Origin: an uncultured Clostridia bacterium
Lineage (GTDB): Bacteria > Bacillota > Clostridia > Lachnospirales > Lachnospiraceae
Direction: 5' to 3'
Assembly: GCA_947167565.1 (NCBI GenBank)
Contig: CAMVIN010000004.1
Coordinates: 1-48,532, forward strand
DNA length: 48,532 bases
The first letter of the stretch is position 1, and each line of letters begins with the position of its first letter. A program made the translations under genes and the position numbers. The notes below the pieces were generated by a model. That model saw nothing but the letters and a program-made list of their open reading frames with translations. It was not told the DNA's origin and made no database searches. This document shows positions 1 to 8,654 of this stretch, piece by piece.

Positions 1-945
1 CAGAACCAACTGTTCCCTTATTCTTTCGGCGATTGGAAACATCACGGAATACTTTTTCTCTATCTCTCTGTAGTACTCAAAATTCTTCAGCAGCTTTGCC
101 AGCGCAGGCACTTGCTCTCTGCAGATTTTTCCCGGATAACGCCGGATAATATGCTGTATTATATAAGCTTCCACGATTTTTCGTCCCACGGGATCTGTGA
201 GTTGCTTCGCATCTCTCAAATCGTAATAGATATCCTCTAATTCATAGGTGGCCATCTCATCCATCCTCTGAGACAGCGACGGATATCTAAGCGGATCATT
301 ACTCACCGTTGTAACATAGATACTGCCACTGCATTTCCATGCATTCTCCTTTACTTTTGGCAGATATCCGGCAAGAAAAGCTAAATCCGAAAAAAATTCT
401 GTTTTTTCAGAAAACACAGCAACATTTTTCTTGCAGCTGTCCGCTCGAAAAAGGCAGTGTGCAACAGAAGGAAAATCAATAAATGCTTTTGTCAGTTCTT
501 CCTCTGTCATCCGTTTATCTTCATTGCATTCTCTTCGTGTCCGATTGGAGACATTTGAAAAATTTCTCTTGCTGACATAGGACTCAATCACTGTCCCCGT
601 CACAAGTTCAGCATGTTTCTCCTCCGCGAGTTTTAATATGCCTGCAAGACACCCCTCCATCAAATAATCATCCGCATCCATGAAATAAATATATTCCCCG
701 GTTGCCTCTCTCATACCTGCGTTGCGAGCATTTGCCGGACCCTTAGATTTCTCGTCATTCTCTTCTGTCTCGAATATGCGGACAACCTCACTATGACAGA
801 TATGCTCCGGAATTTTTTCCGAAGCATAATCTCTTACAATAACAATCTCATATTCATCAAGATTCTGTTCTCTTATGCTCTTTACACACTCATCCAGTTT
901 GTTAGCATTGTTGTAAAAAGGAATGATAACACTAATCTTCGACAT
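1..945 (-). CDS. Glycosyltransferase family 2 protein (partial, C-terminus runs off the left edge)
   Basis: Absent from the ORF track because it is open to the edge. Reverse-strand translation from ATG at 945 is open for 315 codons: MSKISVIIPFYNNANKLDECVKSIREQNLDEYEIVIVRDYASEK...GPANARNAGMREATGEYIYFMDADDYL...NDPLRYPSLSQRMDEM...; GT2 N-terminus and DxDD motif. Confidence 0.9.
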   Translation of the reverse strand, partial: MSKISVIIPFYNNANKLDECVKSIREQNLDEYEIVIVRDYASEKIPEHICHSEVVRIFETEENDEKSKGPANARNAGMREATGEYIYFMDADDYLMEGCLAGILKLAEEKHAELVTGTVIESYVSKRNFSNVSNRTRRECNEDKRMTEEELTKAFIDFPSVAHCLFRADSCKKNVAVFSEKTEFFSDLAFLAGYLPKVKENAWKCSGSIYVTTVSNDPLRYPSLSQRMDEMATYELEDIYYDLRDAKQLTDPVGRKIVEAYIIQHIIRRYPGKICREQVPALAKLLKNFEYYREIEKKYSVMFPIAERIREQLVL

Positions 946-961
946 ACATTTCTTCTCCGTC

Positions 962-3237
962 TCACTTGATATCATCCGCAAATACGACATCGACAACTTT
1001 CTTGGTGGAATCCCCATGTTCCCAACCACAGTATTTGTCATAGAACTTGTCATACTTATCCTTGTATTCTTCTGTTATCTCATCAATTCTCTGAACTGCA
1101 TCTACAATCTCTGCCGTGTTAAACAACATCGGTCCCGGAACTTCTTCTTCCATATCAAGATAAAAGCCTCTGAGTACCCCTCTGTATTTCTCCAAATCAT
1201 ATGTGAAGAACAACATCGGCCGTTTGAGATTTGCATAATCGAAAAATACGGATGAATAATCGGTAATGAGAATATCGGCAATCAGATACAGACGTGCTAT
1301 ATCATCAAAATTACCGCCGCTGCCATTACAAGCAAATCTACAATAAAATAATGTGTTCTCAGTACTACTACATATTCATCGCCCAGTTTTTCACGAAGCA
1401 TGTCCAAATCAAGCTGCAGAGTAAATTTGTATTGTCCGGAATCAAAATATTCATCATCTCGCCATGTCGGAGCATATAAAATAACTTTTTTGCCATCCGG
1501 AATACCAAGTTCAGCCTTAATCTCGGCCATCATGCGCTTTGTCTCTTCTTCACTTCTATGAAGAATATCATTTCTCGGATATCCTGTTTCCAACATTGTA
1601 TTATCAAACATAAAACAACGCGCAAATATTTCAGAGCAGAACTTATTCGGCGCAATCAGATAATCCCATGATCTGGACTGCAAATAGACATCTCTCTTAT
1701 AGAGCGGAGTCGCTGACATTACCTCGTTCTGGTCAAACACCAATCGCTTCAATGGTGTTCCATGCCATGTCTCCAAAAAAACAGTTCCTTCGCGCTTGAT
1801 AAAGTATTTCGGCTGTCTTCCATTGAACACAAAATATTTTGCTCTTCCCATATAATAAAAATATTTGAGTGAAAATCTTTTAACCTGTTTTGCCGGATAA
1901 GGCAAATCAAACTTTGCATGTTTTCCCCGGATCCAGATACAATTAAATTTCCCCGGATATTTTTCGCATAGATACTCATAAACATATTTCGGACTGTCCG
2001 AATAGTTTCTTCCCAGAAAGCTCTCAAATACTACCGTATGATTCATGAGTTCCATCTTAGAAAACCACTTTCTGTACAAATATTTTTTCATGGCTGACTT
2101 GCTCCGCATCAGTCGGAAAAATGTCTGTCTGGCACTGTGTCTTCTTACCTTTCCAGCAATCTGTTCCGAAGTATGATTGGCAGAATACTTCATCAAACTC
2201 TGCGAGTAAAGCATGGATTTTTTCTTGGCAGCCTTCTGAATCAGCGGCAGACACTTATCTGCCATCTCACGCACCTCCGGAATTTCCTCCGGCTCGCCAT
2301 GTAAATAAAACGGTGCAATCTTTATCACATAATATTTAATGAATTTTCCATCAATATAGAGTTCCGCACGCTCATCTTTACCTTTGATATACTCCTTCAT
2401 CAAAAGATACGCACGCATTACCTCTAACATTTTGTTTTTCGTATCGCTAATCTGACTCAGCGATGGAAGATTAATCGGATCATTGTGTTTTCTCTTAATA
2501 TAGAGAACCATTCGAATCTGAATTACATTTTCTGTCCCGCACATAACCTTAGTAAGATAAACCAAGTCAGAAAAATATGTGAAGGATTCATCAAAATAAT
2601 AATTGTTTTTTATAATATAATCTCTTTTGTACAGAACGCCAAGAGCCGTCATTCCTGTGATGGCATAGTTGCTTTTTACCATTTTGTAAAAAACTTTTAT
2701 CCACTCAGAATCGTTCTCCCGAACTTCCGGAAGATCTCTCACATAGGCATCATTTTCATTTTTTTCCTCTTCTTCTTCGACATCAAAACTGGTATTGACT
2801 TCACTCTCATTCAGATTATTTTCAACCATGTATTGATCCAGTTTCTTTTTGCGGTCATCATAATAAGCATCTCTTCCAAACCATGTCTTTCTCTTCCTGG
2901 CAAATACAATATCCTGACCTTCTGACCTTGCAATAAAGTCTTCAATCGCATCTCTTGTGAGATAGTCATCGCAATCCAAAAACAGGATATATTCTCCATC
3001 ACTCTGACGAATTCCCTCATTTCGGGCTGCTGCCACCCCGGTACCTTTCGTCAGTTCCACAACCTTATATGAGAAGGAAACCTTCCTATTGCTGATTGCT
3101 TCCACATCTTCTTTTTTACTGTTGTCACACACAACAATCACATTAAAATCCTTTGATGTCTGCTCCTCCAGGCTGGCAAAACAGTCTTCCATAAAATCAA
3201 TTTCGTTACGAAATGGAACTATGATACTTACTTTCAC
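962..3237 (-). pseudogene. Bifunctional GT2 / CDP-glycerol glycerophosphotransferase (TagB/TagF-like), apparently frameshifted near 1290-1320
   Basis: ORF 1297..3237 has a GT2 domain plus the N-terminal part of a TagF-like domain (FLETWHGTPLKRL, ILYAPTWRDDEY, VVLRTHYFIVD), then loses homology. The conserved continuation GGNFDDIARLYLIADILITDYSSVFFDYANLKRPMLFFTYDLEKYRGVLRGFYLDM is encoded in another frame on the same strand and ends at 962. Confidence 0.85.
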
Positions 3238-3282
3238 TTTACAATTCCTCCACTATATCTAATAATAGTTATGATATGATTT

Positions 3283-5694
3283 TCAGCCTTTGACTACAAT
3301 ATTAATAATTCTTCCCGGCACGTAAATCTCTTTTATGATCTGCTTGCCCTCAATTTTATCACCCAATGCCTCTTTGCCGGCCGCGAGCGCATCCTCTTTC
3401 GTTGCATCTAAAGCAATCGCCACAGTTGCACGGAGTTTACCATTGACCTGAACACCGATTTCCTGAACTTTCTCAATGGTCTTTTCTTCATCAAATTCCG
3501 GCCAGGCTGTCTCATACAGTCTGCCACCATAGTTCATCTCGCTCCAGAGTTCCTCCGTAATATGAGGTGCTACCGGATTGAGTAGAACAAGTAAGGTGCG
3601 GAATTCCCCTCTTGTCAGAGAACCCTTCTTATAAAAATCATTGATGAGAGCCATCATGGCTGCAATGGCCGTATTATATTTTAATGTCTCAAAATCATTG
3701 CTTACTTTCTTAATTGTCTGGTGCATCTTCGTCTCTAAATCAGAGGAATATCCCTCTTCATCCGTCACCATATCACGCAATTTCCACACGCGGTCAAGGA
3801 ATCGGCGACATCCCTTTACTCCATCCTCAGACCAGGCAGCAGCCGCATCAAAAGCACCGATAAACATCTCATACGTTCTCAGCGTATCTGCCCCATAATC
3901 ATTCACGATATCATCCGGATTGACCACGTTGCCACGGGATTTACTCATCTTCTCCCCGTTTTCGCCGAGAATCATACCATGAGAAGTACGCTTCTGATAT
4001 GGCTCTTTTGTCGGTACAACGCCCTGATCATACAGGAATTTATGCCAAAAACGGGAGTACAAAAGGTGAAGCGTCGTATGCTCCATACCACCGTTGTACC
4101 AGTCAACCGGCAGCCAGTATTCCATCGCCTCTTTGCCGGCAAGCGCCTCATCATTTAACGGATCAATATATCGGAGGAAATACCAGGAGGAACCTGCCCA
4201 CTGAGGCATGGTATCCGTCTCCCTCTCCGCCTTGCCGCCACAGCATGGACAGGTCGTCTCTACCCATGAGCGGATATTGGCAATCGGTGACTCTCCATTG
4301 TCTGTCGGCATATAATCATCAACTTCCGGAAGTTCCAGCGGAAGTTCTTCCTCCGGAACCGGAACGTAACCACATTTATCACACTTAACAATCGGAATCG
4401 GCTCACCCCAGTAACGCTGTCTGGAAAATACCCAGTCACGCAATTTAAAATTCTTCTTTGCCTCACCGACACCTTTTTCCTCTAACCACTCAATCATGGC
4501 CTTCTTGGCATCTGCCACGGACTTACCGGTGAGAAAACCGGAATTCACAAGCGTTCCGGTCGCCACATCTGTAAATGCTTCCTCTTCGACGTTGCCGCCC
4601 TCAATAACCTCAATAATCGGAAGGCCAAACTTCTTCGCAAACTCCCAGTCACGGGTATCGTGTGCCGGCACTGCCATAATCGCACCAGTTCCATAATTCA
4701 TCAGTACATAGTCAGATACCCAGATTGGAATCTCTTTGCCATTGACCGGATTGATAGCAGTAAGACCATCAATCTGTACGCCGGTCTTATCTTTTGCCAG
4801 CTCGGTTCTCTCAAAATCAGACTTTCTCGCAGCCATCTCGCGATACTCAAGAATAGCATCCCAGTTTGCGATCTCATCTTTGTATTTATCCAGATAAGGA
4901 TGTTCCGGAGAAACTACCATGTAGGTGACACCGAACAAAGTATCTGCTCTCGTCGTGTAAATTCTCAACTTCTCTTCCTTATCTTTTAACTGAAAATCAA
5001 CCTCGGCACCATAGGAGCGGCCAATCCAGTTTTTCTGCGAAACCTTGACGCGCTCAATATAATCCAGCCCTTCTAAGTCGTCAATCAGCTTATCCGCATA
5101 CTTCGTAATCTTCAACATCCACTGGCTCTTAACTTTCCGGACAACTTCACTTCCACAGCGCTCACAAACACCGTTTACAACCTCTTCATTCGCCAGACCG
5201 CACTTGCAGGACGTACACCAGTTAATCGGCATCTCCGACTTGTAGGCAAGACCTGCCTTAAACAGTTTGAGGAAAATCCACTGAGTCCACTTGTAATAAT
5301 TCGGATCTGTTGTGTTGACCTCGCGCTCCCAGTCAAAGGAATAACCAAGCGCCTGAAGCTGCCCCTTGAAACGGGAAACATTTTGCTTTGTCACCTCTTT
5401 CGGGTGTACTTTATTTTTAATCGCATAGTTCTCTGTCGGAAGCCCAAACGCATCCCATCCCATCGGATACAGCACATTGTACCCCTGCATTCTTCTCTTG
5501 CGCGCCACAATATCTAACGCCGTATACGGACGGGGATGCCCTACATGAAGTCCCTGTCCCGAGGGATACGGGAACTCAACAAGCGCATAATATTTCGGCT
5601 TGGAATAATCATCCGTAGCCCGGAACGCTTTTTCCTCTTCCCAGACCTTCTGCCATTTTTTTTCAATTTCCTTTGGATTGTAACTCTGACTCAT
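3283..5694 (-). CDS. leuS: Leucyl-tRNA synthetase
   Basis: 803 aa; [62 protein letters not shown] motif; typical bacterial LeuRS. Confidence 0.98.
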   Translation of the reverse strand: MSQSYNPKEIEKKWQKVWEEEKAFRATDDYSKPKYYALVEFPYPSGQGLHVGHPRPYTALDIVARKRRMQGYNVLYPMGWDAFGLPTENYAIKNKVHPKEVTKQNVSRFKGQLQALGYSFDWEREVNTTDPNYYKWTQWIFLKLFKAGLAYKSEMPINWCTSCKCGLANEEVVNGVCERCGSEVVRKVKSQWMLKITKYADKLIDDLEGLDYIERVKVSQKNWIGRSYGAEVDFQLKDKEEKLRIYTTRADTLFGVTYMVVSPEHPYLDKYKDEIANWDAILEYREMAARKSDFERTELAKDKTGVQIDGLTAINPVNGKEIPIWVSDYVLMNYGTGAIMAVPAHDTRDWEFAKKFGLPIIEVIEGGNVEEEAFTDVATGTLVNSGFLTGKSVADAKKAMIEWLEEKGVGEAKKNFKLRDWVFSRQRYWGEPIPIVKCDKCGYVPVPEEELPLELPEVDDYMPTDNGESPIANIRSWVETTCPCCGGKAERETDTMPQWAGSSWYFLRYIDPLNDEALAGKEAMEYWLPVDWYNGGMEHTTLHLLYSRFWHKFLYDQGVVPTKEPYQKRTSHGMILGENGEKMSKSRGNVVNPDDIVNDYGADTLRTYEMFIGAFDAAAAWSEDGVKGCRRFLDRVWKLRDMVTDEEGYSSDLETKMHQTIKKVSNDFETLKYNTAIAAMMALINDFYKKGSLTRGEFRTLLVLLNPVAPHITEELWSEMNYGGRLYETAWPEFDEEKTIEKVQEIGVQVNGKLRATVAIALDATKEDALAAGKEALGDKIEGKQIIKEIYVPGRIINIVVKG

Positions 5695-5736
5695 TGCATT
5701 GTCCTCTTTTCTTCATTATTTATATAAAGTTTCATA

Positions 5737-5765
5737 TTTACATGTACGCATTCGTAGTTTATAAT
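5737..5765 (+). promoter_or_regulatory. Candidate sigma-A promoter for the serpin gene
   Basis: TTTACA (5737-5742), 17 bp spacer, TATAAT (5760-5765); ATG follows at 5825 with AAGGAG SD. Confidence 0.6.
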
Positions 5766-5789
5766 AGCAAACAAGAGATATTTTGTCAA
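5761..5789 (-). promoter_or_regulatory. Candidate sigma-A promoter for leuS
   Basis: On the minus strand TTGACA (5789-5784), 17 bp spacer, TATTAT (5766-5761). Confidence 0.7.
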
Positions 5790-5824
5790 GAAATGGGCAA
5801 TTTTAAAAAAGGAGTGGTGTATTA

Positions 5825-7354
5825 ATGAAAAAGAATCTTACGGCGAAAGCCGGCAAAGTGTTACTGACAGCCCTTATATTTGGCATGACAGCCAGCCTGT
5901 TTCCGACAGTTCCTGTCAGCAGCGCCAAAACCAAAAAGGTGACAATTAAAATTAAGGGAAAAAAGAAAGTCACACTGACCGTTGGCAAAACAAAAAAATT
6001 AAAGGTCAAAGTGACCGGCGCCAAGGCGAAAAAAGTGAAGTGGAAATCCTCAAAGAAAAAAGTTGTAACTGTAAATAAAAAGGGGAAAATCAAGGCAGTT
6101 GCTGCCGGAAAGGCAACGGTGACCGCGCGCATCAAGAAAAAGAAGGTCTCCTTTAAAATAACAGTAAAGGCAGCCAAGAAAGCAGAAACCCAGACGAATA
6201 CTAAAAAGGACACGATTGAGCAGAAAGAAGTCTCCGTGTTCAGCAGGGATATGTCTAATTTTTCTGTTACTACGTTATCTGCTGCCATGAAAGAGGCGGG
6301 CAATACTGCCAATACTCTGATTTCTGCGGACAGTATTGCGACTGCTCTTGCCATGACACAGAACGGTGCTGCCGGAGACACCCTCACTGAAATGTTAAAA
6401 GTTCTTGCTCCGGGTCTCAGTTTAGACGAGTACAACACGGCACTCAGCAACTTTAACAAACAGATTTCTTCTTCGGAAACAGTGGATATGCACATTGCGG
6501 ACAGTATCTGGATTAAAAACGATGACAGCATAAAGATTAGGGACAGCTTTTCCAAGAAAAATGCCTCGCTGTTTGATGCCTACTCTTACCTCGAACCGTT
6601 TGACACAACAACAGTGAAAAAAATCAATGAATGGGTGAACAAAAACACAAACCAGATGATACCATCCATTATTGACCAGATACCGACAGACACAGTCATG
6701 TATCTGATTAACGCAATTGCTTTTGAGGGAAAATGGGCTGACCAGTTCACGGACTCCCAAGTTGAGAAAAACGCCACATTTACTAACCAGAACGGCAGCA
6801 AGAGCAAAGTAAACATGCTCTCCGGTTCTGAAGATTACTACATTGAACTCGGAAAGGGAACCGGATTTGTCAAGCCATACGCCGGAGGAGATTTGGCTTT
6901 TGTCGGTATTCTTCCTCCTGCCGGAATGACCAACCAGGACTATCTCGCCTCTTTTACCGGAGAGGAATTTGCCTCGGCCGTAGTAAACAAGAAAGCTGAC
7001 AAATTCGTCTCCATTCAGTTGCCGGAGTTTTCTTATGACTATAGCATCAATCTGAATAACACGCTCAAAGCCATGGGAATCCAGAAAGCATTTACAGGGA
7101 ATGCAGATTTTAGTCAAATGGTTGAGAAATCTGCCAATCCGGTAAAAATCGACTCAGTTCTTCACAAGACACACATTGAGCTGGACCAAAACGGAACAAA
7201 AGCCGCAGCCGTTACCGCCGTTGAGGCGAGCGCCTCCGCAATGTTGAAAACCGGCGGAACGATAGAGATCTTCCTGAACCGTCCATTCCTCTATGCGATT
7301 GTCGATATGGACACGGGAATTCCGATTTTCATGGGAAGTGTCAATCAGTTATAA
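5825..7354 (+). CDS. Secreted serpin (serine protease inhibitor) with Lys-rich Big_2-like N-terminal domain
   Basis: 509 aa; signal peptide, very Lys-rich domain with KVKWKSSKKKVVTVNKKGKIKAVAAGKATVTA, then serpin fold with hinge NGTKAAAVTAVEASASAML and C-terminal FLNRPFLYAIVDMDTGIPIFMGSV. Confidence 0.93.
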   Translation: MKKNLTAKAGKVLLTALIFGMTASLFPTVPVSSAKTKKVTIKIKGKKKVTLTVGKTKKLKVKVTGAKAKKVKWKSSKKKVVTVNKKGKIKAVAAGKATVTARIKKKKVSFKITVKAAKKAETQTNTKKDTIEQKEVSVFSRDMSNFSVTTLSAAMKEAGNTANTLISADSIATALAMTQNGAAGDTLTEMLKVLAPGLSLDEYNTALSNFNKQISSSETVDMHIADSIWIKNDDSIKIRDSFSKKNASLFDAYSYLEPFDTTTVKKINEWVNKNTNQMIPSIIDQIPTDTVMYLINAIAFEGKWADQFTDSQVEKNATFTNQNGSKSKVNMLSGSEDYYIELGKGTGFVKPYAGGDLAFVGILPPAGMTNQDYLASFTGEEFASAVVNKKADKFVSIQLPEFSYDYSINLNNTLKAMGIQKAFTGNADFSQMVEKSANPVKIDSVLHKTHIELDQNGTKAAAVTAVEASASAMLKTGGTIEIFLNRPFLYAIVDMDTGIPIFMGSVNQL

Positions 7355-7426
7355 GAAATCGTTGCAGAATATTTTAACCGGTTTGCGCATAGAATGTCAT
7401 AACAGAATAACAAAAGGGTATTCGCT

Positions 7427-8038
7427 ATGATATTTGTTCAAAATCTGATTGCCGAATATGGTCTGACCGCCATGTTTTTACTGATATTTCTCGAATATGC
7501 GTGTTTTCCGGTTTCCAGTGAAATCGTCCTCCCTTTAGCCGGTGCTGTGGGTGCCGGGCACGGTCTGTCATTTCCATGGCTTGTCCTGCTCAGCGGCGCC
7601 TGCGGTCTTGCCGGCACTACTCTGACATATCTTATCGGACGGGCAGGCGGTTCCCCACTTCTTGAAAAAATCATGAAACGCTTTCCTTCTATGGAACGCC
7701 CGATTTTGGCCTCATACCGTACCTTCGGCAATCACGGGAATGGGGCTGTTTTTCTGAGCAGAATTCTTCCTCTTTGCCGAACATACATTGGATTTGTGGC
7801 AGGGGCCATGAAACAGCCCCTTGCCTCTTATCTGTTATTTTCCTCTCTTGGCATTGTCATCTGGAATGCACTGCTCACCGGTCTGGGCTATTATTTTTAT
7901 CCGCATCGACAAACTTTTTTTTACTATTTCAATCTTTACAAAAAGTGGGTTCTCATTATTGGTATCCCACTTCTTTTGCTGGCTCTTTTTATCCGGTTTC
8001 CTAACAAAAAACAAGGCGCAGAACACCGACAACAATAA
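7427..8038 (+). CDS. DedA family (SNARE-associated/VTT domain) membrane protein
   Basis: 203 aa; FLEYACFPVSSEIVLPLAGAVGA...YLIGRAGGSPLLEK...FLSRILPLCRTYIGFVAGAMK pattern. Confidence 0.88.
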   Translation: MIFVQNLIAEYGLTAMFLLIFLEYACFPVSSEIVLPLAGAVGAGHGLSFPWLVLLSGACGLAGTTLTYLIGRAGGSPLLEKIMKRFPSMERPILASYRTFGNHGNGAVFLSRILPLCRTYIGFVAGAMKQPLASYLLFSSLGIVIWNALLTGLGYYFYPHRQTFFYYFNLYKKWVLIIGIPLLLLALFIRFPNKKQGAEHRQQ

Positions 8039-8546
8039 GAACACAACCTGCTATTCCATTGAGCTGCCAGAGCCCGCGACATATTTTTTTGCACAAATGA
8101 ATCCCCACTGACAAAAGTACTACACTGATTGTTCCCGTGAGAACCGGAAAGACATAAACCACCGGCCCGGACGAGTGAATCCCCAGAGCAGCACACATGG
8201 AATCTAACGCCAGAGAAATCGCCAGAACAATTCCCTCTGCCGGTTCAATCGAACAAGAGAAATCCTTGTCATAGTTTTTTGTACGTTTTTCGCCGATGGC
8301 ATTCCACAAAGTCTTTGCGCCAATACCAATGAGAATGCACCCCCCAATCAGTCCAAACCACCAGATGGATACCCACTGCTCTAACTGGTGACCTGCATAT
8401 GCGGCCAGCGCGGTAAGCGTAATATTCATAACACCAATTAGCACTCTTGTGCTCCAGGGTATTCTCACTCGCTTCACGGCATACGCCATACCGATACTGA
8501 GTGAGTCAAGACTGACTGACAATGCCAAAATACAAATCAACCCCAT
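8001..8546 (-). CDS. YtaF/MntP-like membrane protein
   Basis: 181 aa; LALSVSLDSLSIGMAYAVKRVRIP and ISLALDSMCAALGI repeat halves typical of the MntP/YtaF superfamily. Confidence 0.8.
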   Translation of the reverse strand: MGLICILALSVSLDSLSIGMAYAVKRVRIPWSTRVLIGVMNITLTALAAYAGHQLEQWVSIWWFGLIGGCILIGIGAKTLWNAIGEKRTKNYDKDFSCSIEPAEGIVLAISLALDSMCAALGIHSSGPVVYVFPVLTGTISVVLLSVGIHLCKKICRGLWQLNGIAGCVLIVVGVLRLVFC

Positions 8547-8654
8547 GTCGATACCCTTTCGGACGATACTATACTTACTTTACTCTATGCAAATAAAAAA
8601 AACGATGTGAACAAAGAGGTATTCCCTATTTATTTTCAAAGGAGGCATTATTTT

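Noticed and set aside
962-3237. Programmed ribosomal frameshift in the TagF-like gene
   Set aside because: No slippery heptamer followed by structure was seen at the junction, and sequence expected between the frames appears to be missing, favouring a deletion.
5695-5760. T-box riboswitch upstream of leuS
   Set aside because: leuS in many Firmicutes has one, but the promoter here leaves only about 60 nt of leader, with no room for T-box stems.
5803-7117. Minus-strand ORFs of 250 and 231 aa opposite the serpin gene
   Set aside because: Shadow ORFs created by the Lys (AAA/AAG) and codon composition of the serpin on the other strand; no family character, no SD.
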